Shown here: positions 34,109 through 47,040 of the stretch, piece by piece
Layout: each line of letters begins with the position of its first letter
Numbering within the stretch: the first letter of the stretch is position 1
Source of the DNA: Mesodorylaimus sp. YZB2_4
Taxonomy: Eukaryota; Nematoda; Enoplea; Dorylaimida; Dorylaimidae
Length of the DNA: 64,000 bases
Direction: 5' to 3'
Assembly: GCA_030248295.1 (NCBI GenBank)
Contig: JASANH010000647.1
Coordinates: 620,001 to 684,000 of the forward strand
Position numbers and translations under genes: made by a program
The notes under the pieces: generated by a model
Seen by the model: the letters and a program-made list of their open reading frames with translations, nothing else
Told to the model about the DNA's origin: nothing
The model's database searches: none

Positions 34109-36823
34109 TTATCCTTCATGCAAATGACCATTTTCACGGACTTGAATGGTCACCACTTGCTCATAGATTTCTTGTATCACTTTCCACGCAAATGCCACGT
34201 CATCGGGACCAGTTAGGCTTGAACATATGGCTAGACGTAAAATATATAGCTCGCGCAGATTAGCAGGAACGATATGAATGCGTCTGTCCTTGTTTATGGC
34301 CTTCAATAGGTCTTCATTGAGTTCGTTCGATCCCTGAAATTCACACAACAAAATAGTCCGCTGCATTGGTAGCGTTAGCGAAGCAGGAGGCCAACATGCA
34401 GAATGCATCGCATGCGAGTTTTCGAAAACTGGCACTGAATCTTTGAAATGCTTGACATTCCTTATTTGGAAGTGAGCTGACTCCGTGACCTTCCATTTTG
34501 TCTCATTCAGTTGGCTTACCTTTGCTCTAAAGCAAACTAGTCCCAGCTTTACGGTCCCTACTACTTCGAATCTGTCATCATCTCTAACCATGCTCTCGAA
34601 ATCTTTGGCTAGGGCGCACATCTGGAAAGAGAAAAGAATATTTCAGAACTTTAAAACTTTAAGCCCAACGACATGGGCCCTACCGAACGGATGTGATGCT
34701 GAAGTCCACTGATACCAATCGAACGAAGTACGAACCACAGTTTTAACGATCGGAAGCGCCGACCAAGAGGTACTTGCAAGTTCTGGAAAGCAGATACCTA
34801 CGGATTGACTTAAAGAAGGGAATGCAAAAAAACGCACCTTATAGTCTGGTACAATGCCTTGATGCTCGTGCTGAAGATATAGCGGGTCCACCAGGAATGC
34901 TTGTTCGATTTCGAACGCTTTCTTGAACCTGCGCAGTAATAAAGCCAGGACCAGTAAGGATAGCATCGCGTTCTGGTATCGCCTCAGCAGGCGTCAGACT
35001 AGATCTTACCACATCGCTGAACAGTCCATGTTGACCATCAGCCATTTGGCGGGATTGAAGTTAAATGAGTCGGCAAACTGAAAATTAACTATGAGACCCA
35101 AGATTTCATACTCCGTAACCAACTCACCTCAATGCCTTCCATCAAGGACCGGTATTCGGGACAAACGAATGAGTTGCCAGCGTAAGCAGCATCTACGTGA
35201 ACCCACACACCCATGCTCTGGCACAGTGGGCCAATTTCTGGAAGTTTGTCGAAAGCGCAGCTCGACGTACTGCCCAGCGTACAGCACACCTGAAAGATTC
35301 TGCTCTATTTTCAATCCGTTTCACACCGGCCTAAGCCAGATCAGAGAGTCTGCAGTGAGGCAAGTGTCCCGTGCTGGAGAGTTCTTGGCGAGCATTTGTT
35401 ATCGATGGGCAAACTGCCGGTTCTCCAAGCAGGGGTACACAAGCGGACTTACGAAAAAGGGAACCAGGCCCTGTTCAATATCCTCTTTCATGGCTTCTTC
35501 CACGATTTCGGCCGTCAATGAGAAGTCCTCGTTCGATCGCAGCTTTCTCATTCTAGCACCTGCCAAAAGTGCCGCACGTTCGACAGATGAATGCGCCTAA
35601 ACACGTCCTGTGTTTTTAGTAGGTACTGTATGTGATGGTCAGGAAGGTGGTCGCAGCCTAAATGAGACCATCCCTCATGGGGGTAGCACCGCGTCGATTT
35701 AGAAGTAACTCACGGCAAGACTAGCTCGCTGTTTCAAAGGAATAGACTGAGGAAACAGATAATGAGACCATGAGAGACGACAACTGATGACAAGGCGTTG
35801 GGGTCGAAGCTGTTTGATACTTTATCAACAAAAACAGCCGTGGGGTACAAGTGATTGTTACTCATGTTTTGCAAGAGACTCTACGTGAAGGAGGGGGACG
35901 TGCTTGATAGTAGATCTTGCCGTACCTGATCGGAACAATAGGCCACCAGTGTAGAGATTGCTGCGGTGTCGTGAGGATCGCTAAAACTACTTCGAATTTT
36001 GGCTCTCATCGAGAATAGACGGCGATTGCGCGCAGCCAAAAGTGCTACCAACGTCGAATCGCTAGCAGTACTCTGAAAACGTGCTGATATATTGAAGAGA
36101 AAACATACTGACTACAAGACTCACCTGTATCATGCCAGCACCCGGTCCTGGGTGAGAATTAAGAAAATGCTCGGGTAAGCCGATCATTTTGCCCAACCAG
36201 TCCATGACTACCATCTCCAGCTCCGTACATGCCGGGCTTGAGTTCTGGAATGGCAAGCTAGGTACACTTCACTGGCCACAGAAACCTTCAAGAGACTTTA
36301 CCCAAGTGAATCCGATGCATCCTAGTCCGTCAGATAGTATATCGCCCATGATCGCAGGATAGCTATTGGCGGCTGGATAATAAGCAAAGAAATGCGGGTG
36401 GTGCCAATGAGTCGATCCATCCATGACCACGTTCTCCAGATCAGCAAATATGGTTTCCCAGCACTCGGGCTCGGTGGGCGCCTCTGTCGGTACCCGACTC
36501 CATATATAGCCCGGCTCCACATTGTGCAATGGCCGACGATCTCGGATGTTCGTCCAGTAGTCGGCTACGAAGTCCACCATAGCCTTGCCCCATTTACGAA
36601 AGGCCTCCGCGTCCATCGGTTCGGGAATACCAGTGCGACTGGTTAGAGTCGGACGTCTCGACATGTTTAAATGACCGTTAGCAAATCGAGTAACCTTACT
36701 CAGCAGACCTTGACTCGACAGATGGACACGGTTCGAAGTGGGCTGCTTTGGCTCGTCCTCCTCCGTAAATGATGGATTGCGTTTGGGCAGCCAGCCCGTA
36801 ATCTGCTTCAGGAAACTCTCCAT
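34109..36823 (-). CDS. Aromatic L-amino acid decarboxylase family enzyme (group II PLP decarboxylase)
   Basis: Ten minus-strand exons join in consistent phases: 36823..36302, 36244..36125, 36072..35926, 35596..35453, 35289..35128, 35077..35010, 34928..34838, 34782..34684, 34621..34520 and 34333..34109, for 559 residues. After an N-terminal extension of about 70 residues the order is that of AADC/TDC/HDC enzymes: [83 protein letters not shown] (PLP lysine K376), [16 protein letters not shown] and [20 protein letters not shown]. It decarboxylates an aromatic amino acid to a monoamine in the cytosol. The GDILSD stretch resembles tyrosine decarboxylases, which would give tyramine, but substrate choice is uncertain. 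The usual NPHKW reads NPAKW. Intron 9 is stop-free and a multiple of three. Confidence 0.92.
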
Positions 36824-39800
36824 TCTTGTCCAAGAGCCACGTCCTGCTCACAGAACTGTATTGGGGCAGAAAATGGGGGCGCACTGGGCCTGTGGCAGTA
36901 ATGAGAAGATAATCAACGGGAATAAAGACATGTGGCAAATTTATCGGTTTTCTACTTTTTTTTTCTTGATCACATTTCCATTTCCAAGCTCTGGCTGCGA
37001 AGATAGAAAAAGGGGTGGGCACGAATGAATCGAGACATTAGTTACTCGTGCATTATTTAATAGCCACGCCTGAGATTTCTTGTCTTTTAATTTATTATGG
37101 TCGCCCAAACTGGAAAAATATCAAATTCTAATATTTTATTAGCTGAATAAACCTTAGATAATAGGTGCTGCTGGAATTCGGGATTACATCTAAAAGCCCG
37201 AGAGAATGCATGGTCATACAAAATGTAGGTTCATTAGGCGCGTGGTCATAAATACCTCCATATCCCACTGACGGGCACAGGAAATCGACTCATTCGATAA
37301 AAGGGCATTTGTTAGAATGTCGTTAAATACAGGGCGCCTACTCGCCGGATATGAACATTTATACGCCGTCCATGTGAACCGATGCTCATGAGGAGGTGAA
37401 AAATGACCAGCTCTTTGCATTTTCCAAGAGGGCGCGTGTGAGCTTACCGGCGAGGACAAAGGACCTTGCGTGAACGGCTCACCGCTAATCAGTTCTGATC
37501 TACGATGCTTATTAGGCGTGGGGCTGTTTGGTGTCGGAAAATTATCAGATGCATGGTGGACTTTAAACCGACCACATACACGCCGCAGTGGGCATAAGCC
37601 GCTAAACATCAGTCATTCGTGATGGTTGACATAAACACAAGAGAGGCTCGAGCTTGTTCCACTCTCTATTTTTCATAGTTTGGCAGAAATTTGATTATTA
37701 TCATGTTAGCTTATAGATCTGCGCTCTTTGTTATTGGGCGTATAACAAAACTTATGCGCAGTCAATGAAACAGGCCGTTTCAATGTTTTAAGAGACTGTT
37801 AAAATCCTAATCACCCTGTTCATATGCATGCCAGCTATAGTCGACAGCGTTGACTTGCTGAAAATTTCTGAGCCGGTGTTTCTTAGTGCACCCCATCAGG
37901 TTTCGTAACTCTTCCAGTCATGGTTCTATCAGAAAGATTCCGTTTAAGTTCCACGTTTCAATTTACCACATCACGCACCAAAAGCGCATGTGCTCTCCTG
38001 AGGTTGGGAGCACGTTATATGATGATTCACCAAGCCGCGAGTCGAACATTTGCCGTTGAACGCATCACAGGTGAGAGGCAGACACGAGTCACCATCAAAC
38101 CCAATGTGCACGATAAAAATTTTGTTAGAAAACCCTCACGATCAGGTGACTGATTACGATCTATAAACTTGGCTTTTTACGACAATCTAAATTTTACAGC
38201 GGCTTGTGTGAAGACATATTCTGTGTACTCCTGTTTGCCATGTAGGTTCTGTACAATGCGTCTACCTAGACACATCTGCAGGCTAGACCATTTAACCCGA
38301 ACTCACAATGCCTGCAGGCTCCCAACAATCATGACATGGCGCGGGGTTGCAATGCCTTACCAAAGGACACGACAGCATATGATACAGTGAAATCCGATCC
38401 TTGCTTCCTGCTTGCCTACCCGCCTCTTCTGACCTTGCCAGAGGAGCTAGGATATCATCGCAAAATCGATTCACTGGTGCGCCGCGGTTGAAACATCTCG
38501 TGTTGGTTAAGGACATGTGTTATTTGTCCCTGAAAAGATTATGAATTTGAAGCTCCCAATAACGAATAATCACTCCTCGGGCTCATATTCCCATGGAGAA
38601 GCTAACTTCTAAAAGAAACTGCGCTAATAAGCTTGAAACTCTACAGCAAGAGACGTGCATAACGTGCACCTTGAAATTGAGCGAACTATCATGGTTGAGG
38701 GTGGTCTTTTATCTCTTACAACCCAATCGATGAGCACCTGTTGTGGGAAAGGCTTGCATAGAAGTGACGGAAGACACGACTCACTCGTTGAAGTAAATTT
38801 CGATCGATTCGGGTGCGAGGACTAGCAATATCCCCAATTTCTTTGGTCCACGGCGGACGAATCGATTCCAGCTTCATTTTCCCTTCGCTCTTCTAACACA
38901 TGACGTATGCACATGTAACCCGACCCGGACGCGCGTATCACTCCATCACATAAGTACAGTCCATTGACGACGGCCCATGGATATGGGTCGCACACCAGAG
39001 GATAAAGGATGAAACTCATGTACTGTCGCCAAAACCTGCCGAAGGGCAGCCTCTTTGAACCATGACCTGTTTCGCAAGGCAATATACAGTACGAATATGC
39101 ATACAGTACAATGGCCACAAGGTATCATGTTAGCACGGTGCTCAGGACAACATGCACAAATGATGCAGGATCACGAGAAGTATCCCTTGTACATGTACTG
39201 TATGCTCTATATCTCTCTGCTGTTACCGATTGATCGAGTAGGTGCAGTCCAGAATCAGAGTACACCTAAACAAGCGGTTTCGCACAAACGACAGCACGAA
39301 ATCAGTAGTTTGACCCTGTCAGTAGAGCTAGTTGTCTGGCAGGTTGATTTGAGAAACGGCAGAACGGCAGAACGGCTTTGACCTTAACCTACGGACAAAG
39401 TCAGAGGGAGTCACGCTAGGTACTTGCTGGACACACTGGATCATGTGTCCTAAACAGGACAGCGCGTGGACAAGTCACACGGCAACCTCTTCACTATGTA
39501 AGACCACTCTACCTCGGTAAGCCTTGGACTGGGTTCCTCAGACAATGTCGAATGGGCTCTGAAGCCTATATAGCTGTTCTTGAACGTACTGTCCGCTCGC
39601 CATGCTGTCTTCAACTCACATCAAACTGGACGAGTGGACGAAAGCCAGGGGTCTAAGGTCAGTAAGAGTATGTGGTTTTTACAAACCCAATCTCATTCGC
39701 TTTGTTTGAACCCAGGTCCAGCCTCACAGCTCGTAATCAAGCAAGACGGATAGAAAACCGCAAACCAACACTGATGCGCAACCGTTGAACGTGCTGCGTT

Positions 39801-40005
39801 GACGTAAGTACTGAAACTGCACGACTCTAATATTTAAAATTACTGCTCGACAGATTGATCCGCAGGTACAAAATGACTGTGACGAAACGTGTGCGTGCGG
39901 CTACCGTACCGTGCTCTCATTTGCGAATTTGCGATGACGGCAATTATGTGTGATTCATCTCGTTTCATAATCGTTCGAAATCAAACTCGATTTTGAATTG
40001 CAGCT
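36824..40005. other. Intergenic region between divergent genes
   Basis: The decarboxylase (minus) and Rab geranylgeranyltransferase alpha (plus) genes diverge from this 3.2 kb stretch, so it should hold both promoters, but I cannot point to elements. ORFs at 37214-37609, 37920-38153 and 38822-39118 lack domain features. TACTGTAC-type words recur near 39018-39200. Confidence 0.4.
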
Positions 40006-41995
40006 ATGCACGGTGTGAGCAAAACTGCGTTAACCGACGAGCAAAAGGAAGCGAAGAGGTTGGAACGTCAGAAAAAGCAAGATCTTTTCCTCAAGGTCCG
40101 CGACGTGATCTTGAAAAAATCATTGGAAGGTAAAGTATGACGTTCAATAAAGTGTTTTATAGGTATAGGCTCACGCTGCAATGATATTGTAGCACACGAG
40201 ATGGCAATCTCTAATGTACAGTAGGTTAGCTGAGGTTCTGACTTTCTCTTTCGATATAGGCCAGTACGATGAGGAAGGATTGAAACTTTCGGCTGGAGTC
40301 TTAGCGAAAAATCCTGATCTGTATGCCTTCTGGAACTATCGGAAACGAGTAATTTTGTCTTTAATCGATCTGAAAACGGATCAGTCCAAGGGCGACGCTC
40401 CCGACCCAACAGCAGACGGGGCAAATGACGAGCCAAGGAAAGTCATTGACATGGAAAACTATTATCGAAATGAACTGTCGCTGACTGAAGAATGCTTACG
40501 TGATAATCCAAAGTCGTACGCGGCCTGGTATCATCGGCAATGGATTTTAGAAAAATTTTTCCTTGATTCATCTCGTTCAAGAGTCGAGCTGCTAAAATCC
40601 GAATTAAGACATTGCTCCGAGGCACTAAAATTCGACGAAAGAAATTTTCATTGTTGGGATCATCGTCGATTTGTTTGTCGTCTAGCTTCTGTATCTGAAA
40701 CGGACGAATTGCACTTTTCGAAGGAAAAAATCGACGAGAACTTCTCCAATTACAGCGCGTGGCATTATCGATCGGCTCTTCTTACGTGCATTTTTCCCCC
40801 ATCCGCGAATGATTCGGTATTGCGACTGGAAAAGAAGAAGCTCAATGAAGAACTTCTCTACGTTCAAAACGCCTTTTTTACCGATCCTGAAGATCAAAGC
40901 GCATGGTTCTATCATTGTTGGCTCTTTCGTCCCACGGAAAAGGAAACTGAGAAATTGTTGCTTCGTTACTTCTATTTCGACTCGATGACACCGGCCGTGA
41001 TCGTTCTTACTTTCAATCGTGCGGTAAGCATCGCTAGTCCTTCGTCAGTTTTTAAATTCCTGATCGATAGTTCCGATATTGTCGATTCCGGTTGGTCAAC
41101 TCCCGATGGCTCTCGCAGTTGTCCCGTTTGGGTAAATCGTCTGACGGAGGAAAACGTGGTGAAAATGGGTTTGGCGAAGAAATCGCTCAAGATCTGCATC
41201 AAGAATGAAACTATTTTCGAAGTCGATCTTAGCAAAATATTAGATAACGAACGATCGCATATTGAGATTTTTGAACCAAAGAGTTTTAACGATCGTTTGA
41301 TTCCGATTTTACAGCCAACCTTGCCATCGGAATTCCGTGAGGCCTTGGAGAAAAGCATGAATTCGTGCCACGAATTAAGCTCATTGGTTGAACCAACGTC
41401 GAACAAGTGGCCTTCATTGACCGAGATTTTGTCTATGAGATCGTTGGGATTGTTGAAGTATGAATCGAAGATTCAAGACGGCTTGGATTTCCTGATGAAG
41501 GCGGATCCCAGAAAGCGGTCCTATTACGAAGATTTGAAGTCAAAATTTCTTGTCGAAGCTCATTTACTCAAATGTGCATTTAACGGTGAGGGAAATGGAG
41601 TCCAGAGCGTGCAGTTGACCGCTGCAGGCATCACGGCATTGCCTCCTTTGAGCACCACCATTCTATTGGTGGGCATTTCCGATTTGAACCTGGACAACAA
41701 TCGATTGGTATCGGCAGGTCCGTTAGGGTATCTCTTGAGTTTACGCCGGCTTTCCTTGATCGGGAATCGATTAACGGATACGAAAGGGCTTGGTAGTCTG
41801 CTTCGCTTGGAATACTTGGCAGTCGCCGCGAACCAACTTGGCCCAACTGTATCGGAGTCGTTAACGGACTTGAAGGGTTGCGCTGGCTTGCGTGAATTGC
41901 ATCTGGATGGAAATCCTATTTGCGAAAACCTAACCATCGAGAATGTCTTAGATTTTCTGGGAAAGTCGAATGGTGACCTTATAATTTTTGTTTGA
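40006..41995 (+). CDS. RABGGTA: Rab geranylgeranyltransferase (GGTase-II) alpha subunit
   Basis: Exons 40006..40129 and 40260..41995 (donor GGTAAAG, acceptor GATATAG, phase 1) encode 619 residues. The start MHGVSKTALTDEQKEAKRLE matches the conserved MHG..K start of the family. Five tetratricopeptide-like PPTA repeats follow: AFWNYRKRVILSL, AWYHRQWILEKFF, CWDHRRFVCRLAS, AWHYRSALLTCIF and AWFYHCWLFRP. A central insert of about 200 residues corresponds to the immunoglobulin-like domain of animal orthologues. Leucine-rich repeats (LNLDNNRLV, LSLIGNRLT, LHLDGNPIC) occupy the C-terminus. With the beta subunit and Rab escort protein it attaches geranylgeranyl groups to Rab GTPases in the cytosol. 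Somewhat longer than the human protein; looks complete. Confidence 0.95.
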
Positions 41996-42234
41996 TTCAG
42001 TGATGGCTGCGTGCAATGATTTTGTAGTTGGGAAAATCAGTAAAGTTGTCCTGGGTGTTTGTTCAGTTTGTCATTTAGACGTTAAAGCGTCTTTCGTACT
42101 TTGGTCTGGTTATATATCTGGAACTAGCTAGCTGCCTTTATTGACCGGAAATTATTTGTTTATAATTGACATTGTTTTAGGCTTTACGATTATCGCTTGG
42201 TCTGTTTTATTACGTCAATTTTAAAGTTTGAACA

Positions 42235-43162
42235 ATGGCCCCTAGTGCTCGAGACAGCTTTACTCCAGGAGCTTTCGTCGACGTTGTTGTATCTTACGTG
42301 GAAGGTAAGGGATGAGTGCAAGCAAGAAAAAACGAAGGTGGAGAAATAGTTCGGTCTGTGTTGACTGATCCAGTCCAGAAAGGAACCACAGACAACGCTT
42401 CTGCATACTGTTGTCACTAGTATATATCAAATAATCTTGATTTCTTTTAGCCCGCTCGTTTTTAATGCTTTTTTTATTGTAGGCCCGCGCAAGATTTTTG
42501 TTCAACCATTGTCGTTGGCACAAGATTTGCGAACCATGTCGAAACGCCTGCACGTTTTGTACACTAGTATGCTGGCCGAAAGCGATTACAGCATGACTTT
42601 AGATCACTTGGCCATGGCTATGCGACCGGACAGCATTTGTTGGTGCGCTGCCCCGTTTATAATCGAGACGCAAGAGTATCGGCAACTGCCGCCTTATTAC
42701 TATCGTGCTGCCATTTTGGAACGTTCTGGCCCATCCACGGTGAAAGTAAGACGGAAGCTTACATGCGGTAGTGAAGTGGAACACTTTTTTTGGTCGTCTT
42801 AGGTGTTTTTCGTGGACTACGGAAATACGAGCGCGGTTCCGATCGCCAGTCTGAAAGTGTTGCCTCCATCGTATCAAGAGATTCCCTTCATGGCGGTGCC
42901 TTGTCGTCTGGTGGAAGGCGAGAATGGTGAAACTAACTTAATCGATGCGGAATGCTTGCGTAGTGTGGTGGACGGTTTCCACGTGGTCGTTCACGTCTCG
43001 CCGGATCATCCGATTCCTCAGTATCAGGGCTTGCCGCATGTGGCCGATCCGTTATGGGTATCCTTGTACGTGACGGATGGGAAGGACGAGGCCAACGTGG
43101 GAGAAACCTTGCTTTGCTCTCAGGATGCACACCAACAAGCGGGTGTTGGGAATGCGCACTAA
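42235..43162 (+). CDS. Small extended-Tudor-domain protein
   Basis: Exons 42235..42304, 42483..42745 and 42803..43162 (donors GGTAAGG and AAAGTAAGA; acceptors TTGTAG and TCTTAG) encode 230 residues. The protein is essentially one extended Tudor domain: VDVVVSYVEGPRKIFVQPLS opens the OB/SN-like part, YYRAAILER and VFFVDYGNTSAVPIASLKVL form the Tudor barrel, and MAVPCRL begins the following strand. The aromatic/acidic set typical of methyl-arginine pockets (F, Y/D, N in FVDYGN) is present. Tudor proteins bind dimethylated arginine in Piwi/Argonaute or Sm proteins and act in germ granules and small-RNA pathways; the partner here is unknown. It lies 239 bp downstream of RABGGTA on the same strand. 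The C-terminus lacks the usual full SN-like tail and may be shortened. Confidence 0.82.
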
Positions 43163-43564
43163 CTGTGGGGGCCTATTGACGGGTGGAGTTTATCGCTCAT
43201 CTGACTTATGTAATGCAGGAACTAGATTATGAGTGTCTTTTTTGACTGGTGGAGTTTTTTCTTTTTCTGATAAGCCTTTGATCATGAATTCATTCCGTAA
43301 GGTGCATAGGTTTTCATTGAGTTGGGTCGCCAGATAGCTCGCATTGGTTGAAAAAGTGTTGATGCCAAAATTTATTTTACTGATTCGGAAGTGAAGGAAA
43401 AAGTATATCTGAGGCCGTCTTTGTGTAATGTACGTTTGTCCTGTTTCTGTATGGAAATTCGCTCGTCAACGTGTGGTGACGAAGATATATTGTGGTGGCA
43501 TCCAAGACATAGCATGAGTGGTACTCGCGCAATATACCCGAATATGGCAGTACACGTTGGCACA
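43163..43564. other. Intergenic, convergent 3' ends
   Basis: Separates the Tudor gene from the minus-strand receptor. Overlapping short ORFs only; nothing else seen. Confidence 0.4.
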
Positions 43565-45381
43565 TCAAACATTCACTTCAGTTGAACGTGATTCCTTGGC
43601 GAGCGTGAATGGACTGCAGGCGGGGGCGTGCAGCACTGGACAGCTGCGGCTTATCCTGCGAACGTGGGTCTCGGGCCTGAGGTGGTGCGAGTACTTGGAC
43701 TCTTTGTCACTGGCCAACCCGAGACGACTCATTGCTTCACGGGCGCTGGCTCTATGACGAGCCCAGTTTCGACGCACATGAGTGCATAGCAGGTCACGCA
43801 CTGCTGTCGAGAAGAGAATGTAAAGTAGGGGGTTCATCGCACTGTTCAGTAGACCAGCGCACTGATTGAGGGCGAATGTGAGGAAAGTGTCATCCAAAAC
43901 GAGGTACGCGTAGGAACTGAACAGAACCAGGGCTAGTGAACTTGTGATGAGGAAACTTTGCAGTAAAATAGGAAATTCTTGTCGCAGCGACACGATGGAT
44001 ACTGTTGAGCCAGATCCAGACGAGGCTCGATCTCGACACTGCGAGGCTGAGCTCAGTGGTTCTCGATCAGCCCCGCTATTCGAAGCAGCACTCCATGTCT
44101 TGCTCTTGTGCCTTTCCAACTTGCACCTGGCTCTGCGCACATATTCGAACATAACGATGTAAAGAAGAAAGCAGACTGCCATTATGGTGACGGAGAAGAC
44201 GATTTCCATCCACCGGTAGTAGTAGCCCAATTCCCAGAACACCACATTCCCACGGCGATCAACGGCGACTTCACGTTGACCCGAGAAAAGGATGGGCACT
44301 GCCCACGAGATCGAACATAGCCAGACCAGGATGATGGAAATAACGACGTTGCGCCACTGGAGGTACTAAAAAGGAGCATGAGTCTAGTAGGGTGAGGGAT
44401 CACGCCTGTGTTGGGACCGTATCCTCATGAAATCCCCAAACATTGTACTAAACTGTACATAAGCGTATACGAGTTATAAGCCTTTGTTAGAACCAGGTTA
44501 CATAAGGTTTCATTATGGCCCAATAAAAGATCAAAATTGGTATCACCTGCTGTGTGTCACCATGAGCGACAGCTTATGGCGACCTATGATCCTAGCTCGG
44601 ACATGACATAAGGTTTTATGGGACCGCCTAAGTTATAAATAATTCTGGGATACCTCTGCCACAAGACAAATGGTCCCATACTTTATTCATTGCTTGCTGT
44701 TTCTAGATATTATTTGCTTCGTCCTTAAATTGTTGCTGCACCCGTATGACCTCACGGGCTTTTTTCTTTTGTTATCACACAAGGAAGATAAAAGACTTGA
44801 TGTTGTGCTCTATCGCGTCTCATGGTAGCTCACGATCAGAGGCTGGCATCACCATACAGAACACAAGGACAGACTTTGCTTACCCTCTTCGCATTGTGGT
44901 GCAATACAACAGCCACAAATCTTGTGCAAGTCAGACCCAGCACATTGAAGAGATTGCTATACCAACATAGCTGTATTAGAAAGGGCAAAATCCAGAATAG
45001 TGGTGGTTTCCTGAACACTTCTCTTTCCGATAATCTCGTCGCAATAAATATCAAAACCAACAAGTCGCTAAATGCCAAACTGAGAACATTGGCGTAGAAC
45101 GGATTGTTCAAGGTGATTCGCAAGTGCCTGGCGATTACAAAAACCACATAGGCGTAGAATAGGAAACAAAAGACGCTAACGTATTGTAATACTGTTTTTA
45201 ATGCATGCTTCTGCTCGGCAATGGCCGCCAGAACAGGCGATATGCTATCATTGACCATACCAGTCCCATTCGTCATCCACTCAGCCATCTTGCCAAAGTC
45301 ACCATTGGCACTTTCATAGGTCAGGTCGAAGAAGTATGGGAGGTCGATGGACTCGCTGTCCGGTTTAATAACAGCTAACAT
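43565..45381 (-). CDS. Rhodopsin-like 7TM receptor, possibly nematode chemosensory type
   Basis: Exons 45381..44884 and 44365..43565 (donor GGGTAAGC, acceptor CTTTTTAG, phase 0) give 432 residues. The N-terminus is acidic with sequons NGT and NDS. TM2 is NVLSLAFSDLLVLIFIA. TM3 ends TCTRFVAVVLHH, so the DRY position reads TRF. After the splice YLQWRNVVISIILVWLCSIS gives TM4. A third intracellular loop of about 50 residues is Ser/Arg-rich. TM7 is CAGLLNSAMNPLLYILFS with an intact NPxxY-type motif, followed by a basic tail. It is clearly a class A-like GPCR and not one of the FMRFamide group in this window. The TRF motif recalls the NRF of Srx-type receptors, but family placement is only a guess. 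Confidence 0.75.
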
Positions 45382-47040
45382 GGCTGTCAGTGAAAAATAA
45401 ACGCAGCCAGACCTGATTCCACTTTAAGCCGAACGATCGAGCCGTTGAACAAGCCTGCTTTTATCGACTTTCTTGTTCCCACGATGCGGTATTGCAAAAT
45501 TGGCATAACTAACTCAGGCCTTGCGTCTCGCAGCCTAATGAAAAGCTTGAAAATTCTGGCGAGTCAAAGTCTCAATTTCAGAATAGACTTTGTTGTAATA
45601 AGGAAGGGCAGTGGAGCAGAACAGAAGAAGATGCAACCAGCTTTCTTGGTGAGCTGAATTCGAGCAGCTGCCTATGCAACAACATCAGTCATTCACCCAT
45701 GCATCCTTCGAAATGGCAGAATCCCGCCTCTGCTCTCCTCGTCGTCGAATGAACCTGCTTCGTTATCAAGTAGGCGCTGGCTTGTGATAAAGAAAACACA
45801 AACGTCAAGACGTGCTTTGAAGTCAAGATGCGCTTGATCCCCATTTACTAGCCGTCCAGTCTATTTTTGAAAATGCAATAAAAGACAGACAAGGATTTCA
45901 TTTTCTAAGATTTTTTTGACTGGCTTAAAAGGAGGTGAAAATTAAAGAATGCGAAATGGAAACAGTCCTAAAATCGATTCTTAGGCAAGTCGCTGCGAGT
46001 TGAAAGAAGTAGCTCAGGGCATGGATAGGGAAAGGAAAAATGAGGATTGTCTTCGCGTCAATTGAGTAATGAATGCTCGAGGGAGAAGCTGGTGCAGGCT
46101 TGGAATCGGGGCAGAGAGTAATAGGCGATGGGGAGAACTCATTCGTGATAAGGGGGGAGCGGGCACAGATGTGGTGCATGAGTCTCCCACTTATAGGCCC
46201 CTTCTAGAGCTCTGCGTCCCCGAGTTTAGTGTAATAAAGGCATTGCCAGGCCTTCTTAAATTCCTCTTCCTTCATTCCGGAATAAATTACTCTTGGAATC
46301 GACTGAATCAATCAAAACGAGGATAATGCTTTGGCAAGTTCAAAACCTTGCGAAATGCCAAGATACTTTAGCAAAGGCATGTACGTAGATATCGTCAGCC
46401 ACCAAAATTTGCTCTGAACGTTGAAAATGCTGAGTTCTCGCAGTTCCCCTCACGTTTTCTTGTCCTAGCATTCACATCTTTTCTTGCATGGCATGTCGAT
46501 ATGCATAGCAAGTAAATGGCTTGACGAGGTGGGGTGGGGGATCTGATTTTGTAATGCGGTATGTGATATGCTGACGGTATCGAAAGTGCGTATTGTACGG
46601 AGGCCGTGCATACTGCTTGCTCTGTGTATAAAGCAGTCAACAGGAAACCACACAGTACCGTCTCCTTACAGGACAAACTAACATACTGCCGGTTACAATC
46701 GGAGAGGGAGGTACAATACACCCGGCACCCTTTTTTCTCTTTTGATGCACTTAACTTGTATTCTGAACAATAGCTTTACAAAATGCGTGATGCAAAGAGC
46801 TCTGACAAAGAGCAGGAGAAAAACGATAGCTTAAATAGGACAAAGCCGGAAGCTAAAGATATTTTTCACTTGCCCAATCCTATTGGGGAACTAATGGGGG
46901 TCAAGGCAGACGAGACTGCCCGAGCTTCCCACCCAGATGGTTCCTATAATCTATTGCTTTCTCCAGCTTTCGAACTGTTAGGTTGACCGGCGGGGCGGCT
47001 AGTGTGCATGATTCACTCTCAATTTTGTCAAGTCACAGAG
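45382..47040. other. Intergenic spacer
   Basis: Probable promoter side of the 7TM receptor gene. A charged 67-codon plus ORF at 46783-46986 precedes the LINE remnant and has no recognisable domain; it may be degraded element sequence. Nothing else is seen. Confidence 0.35.
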
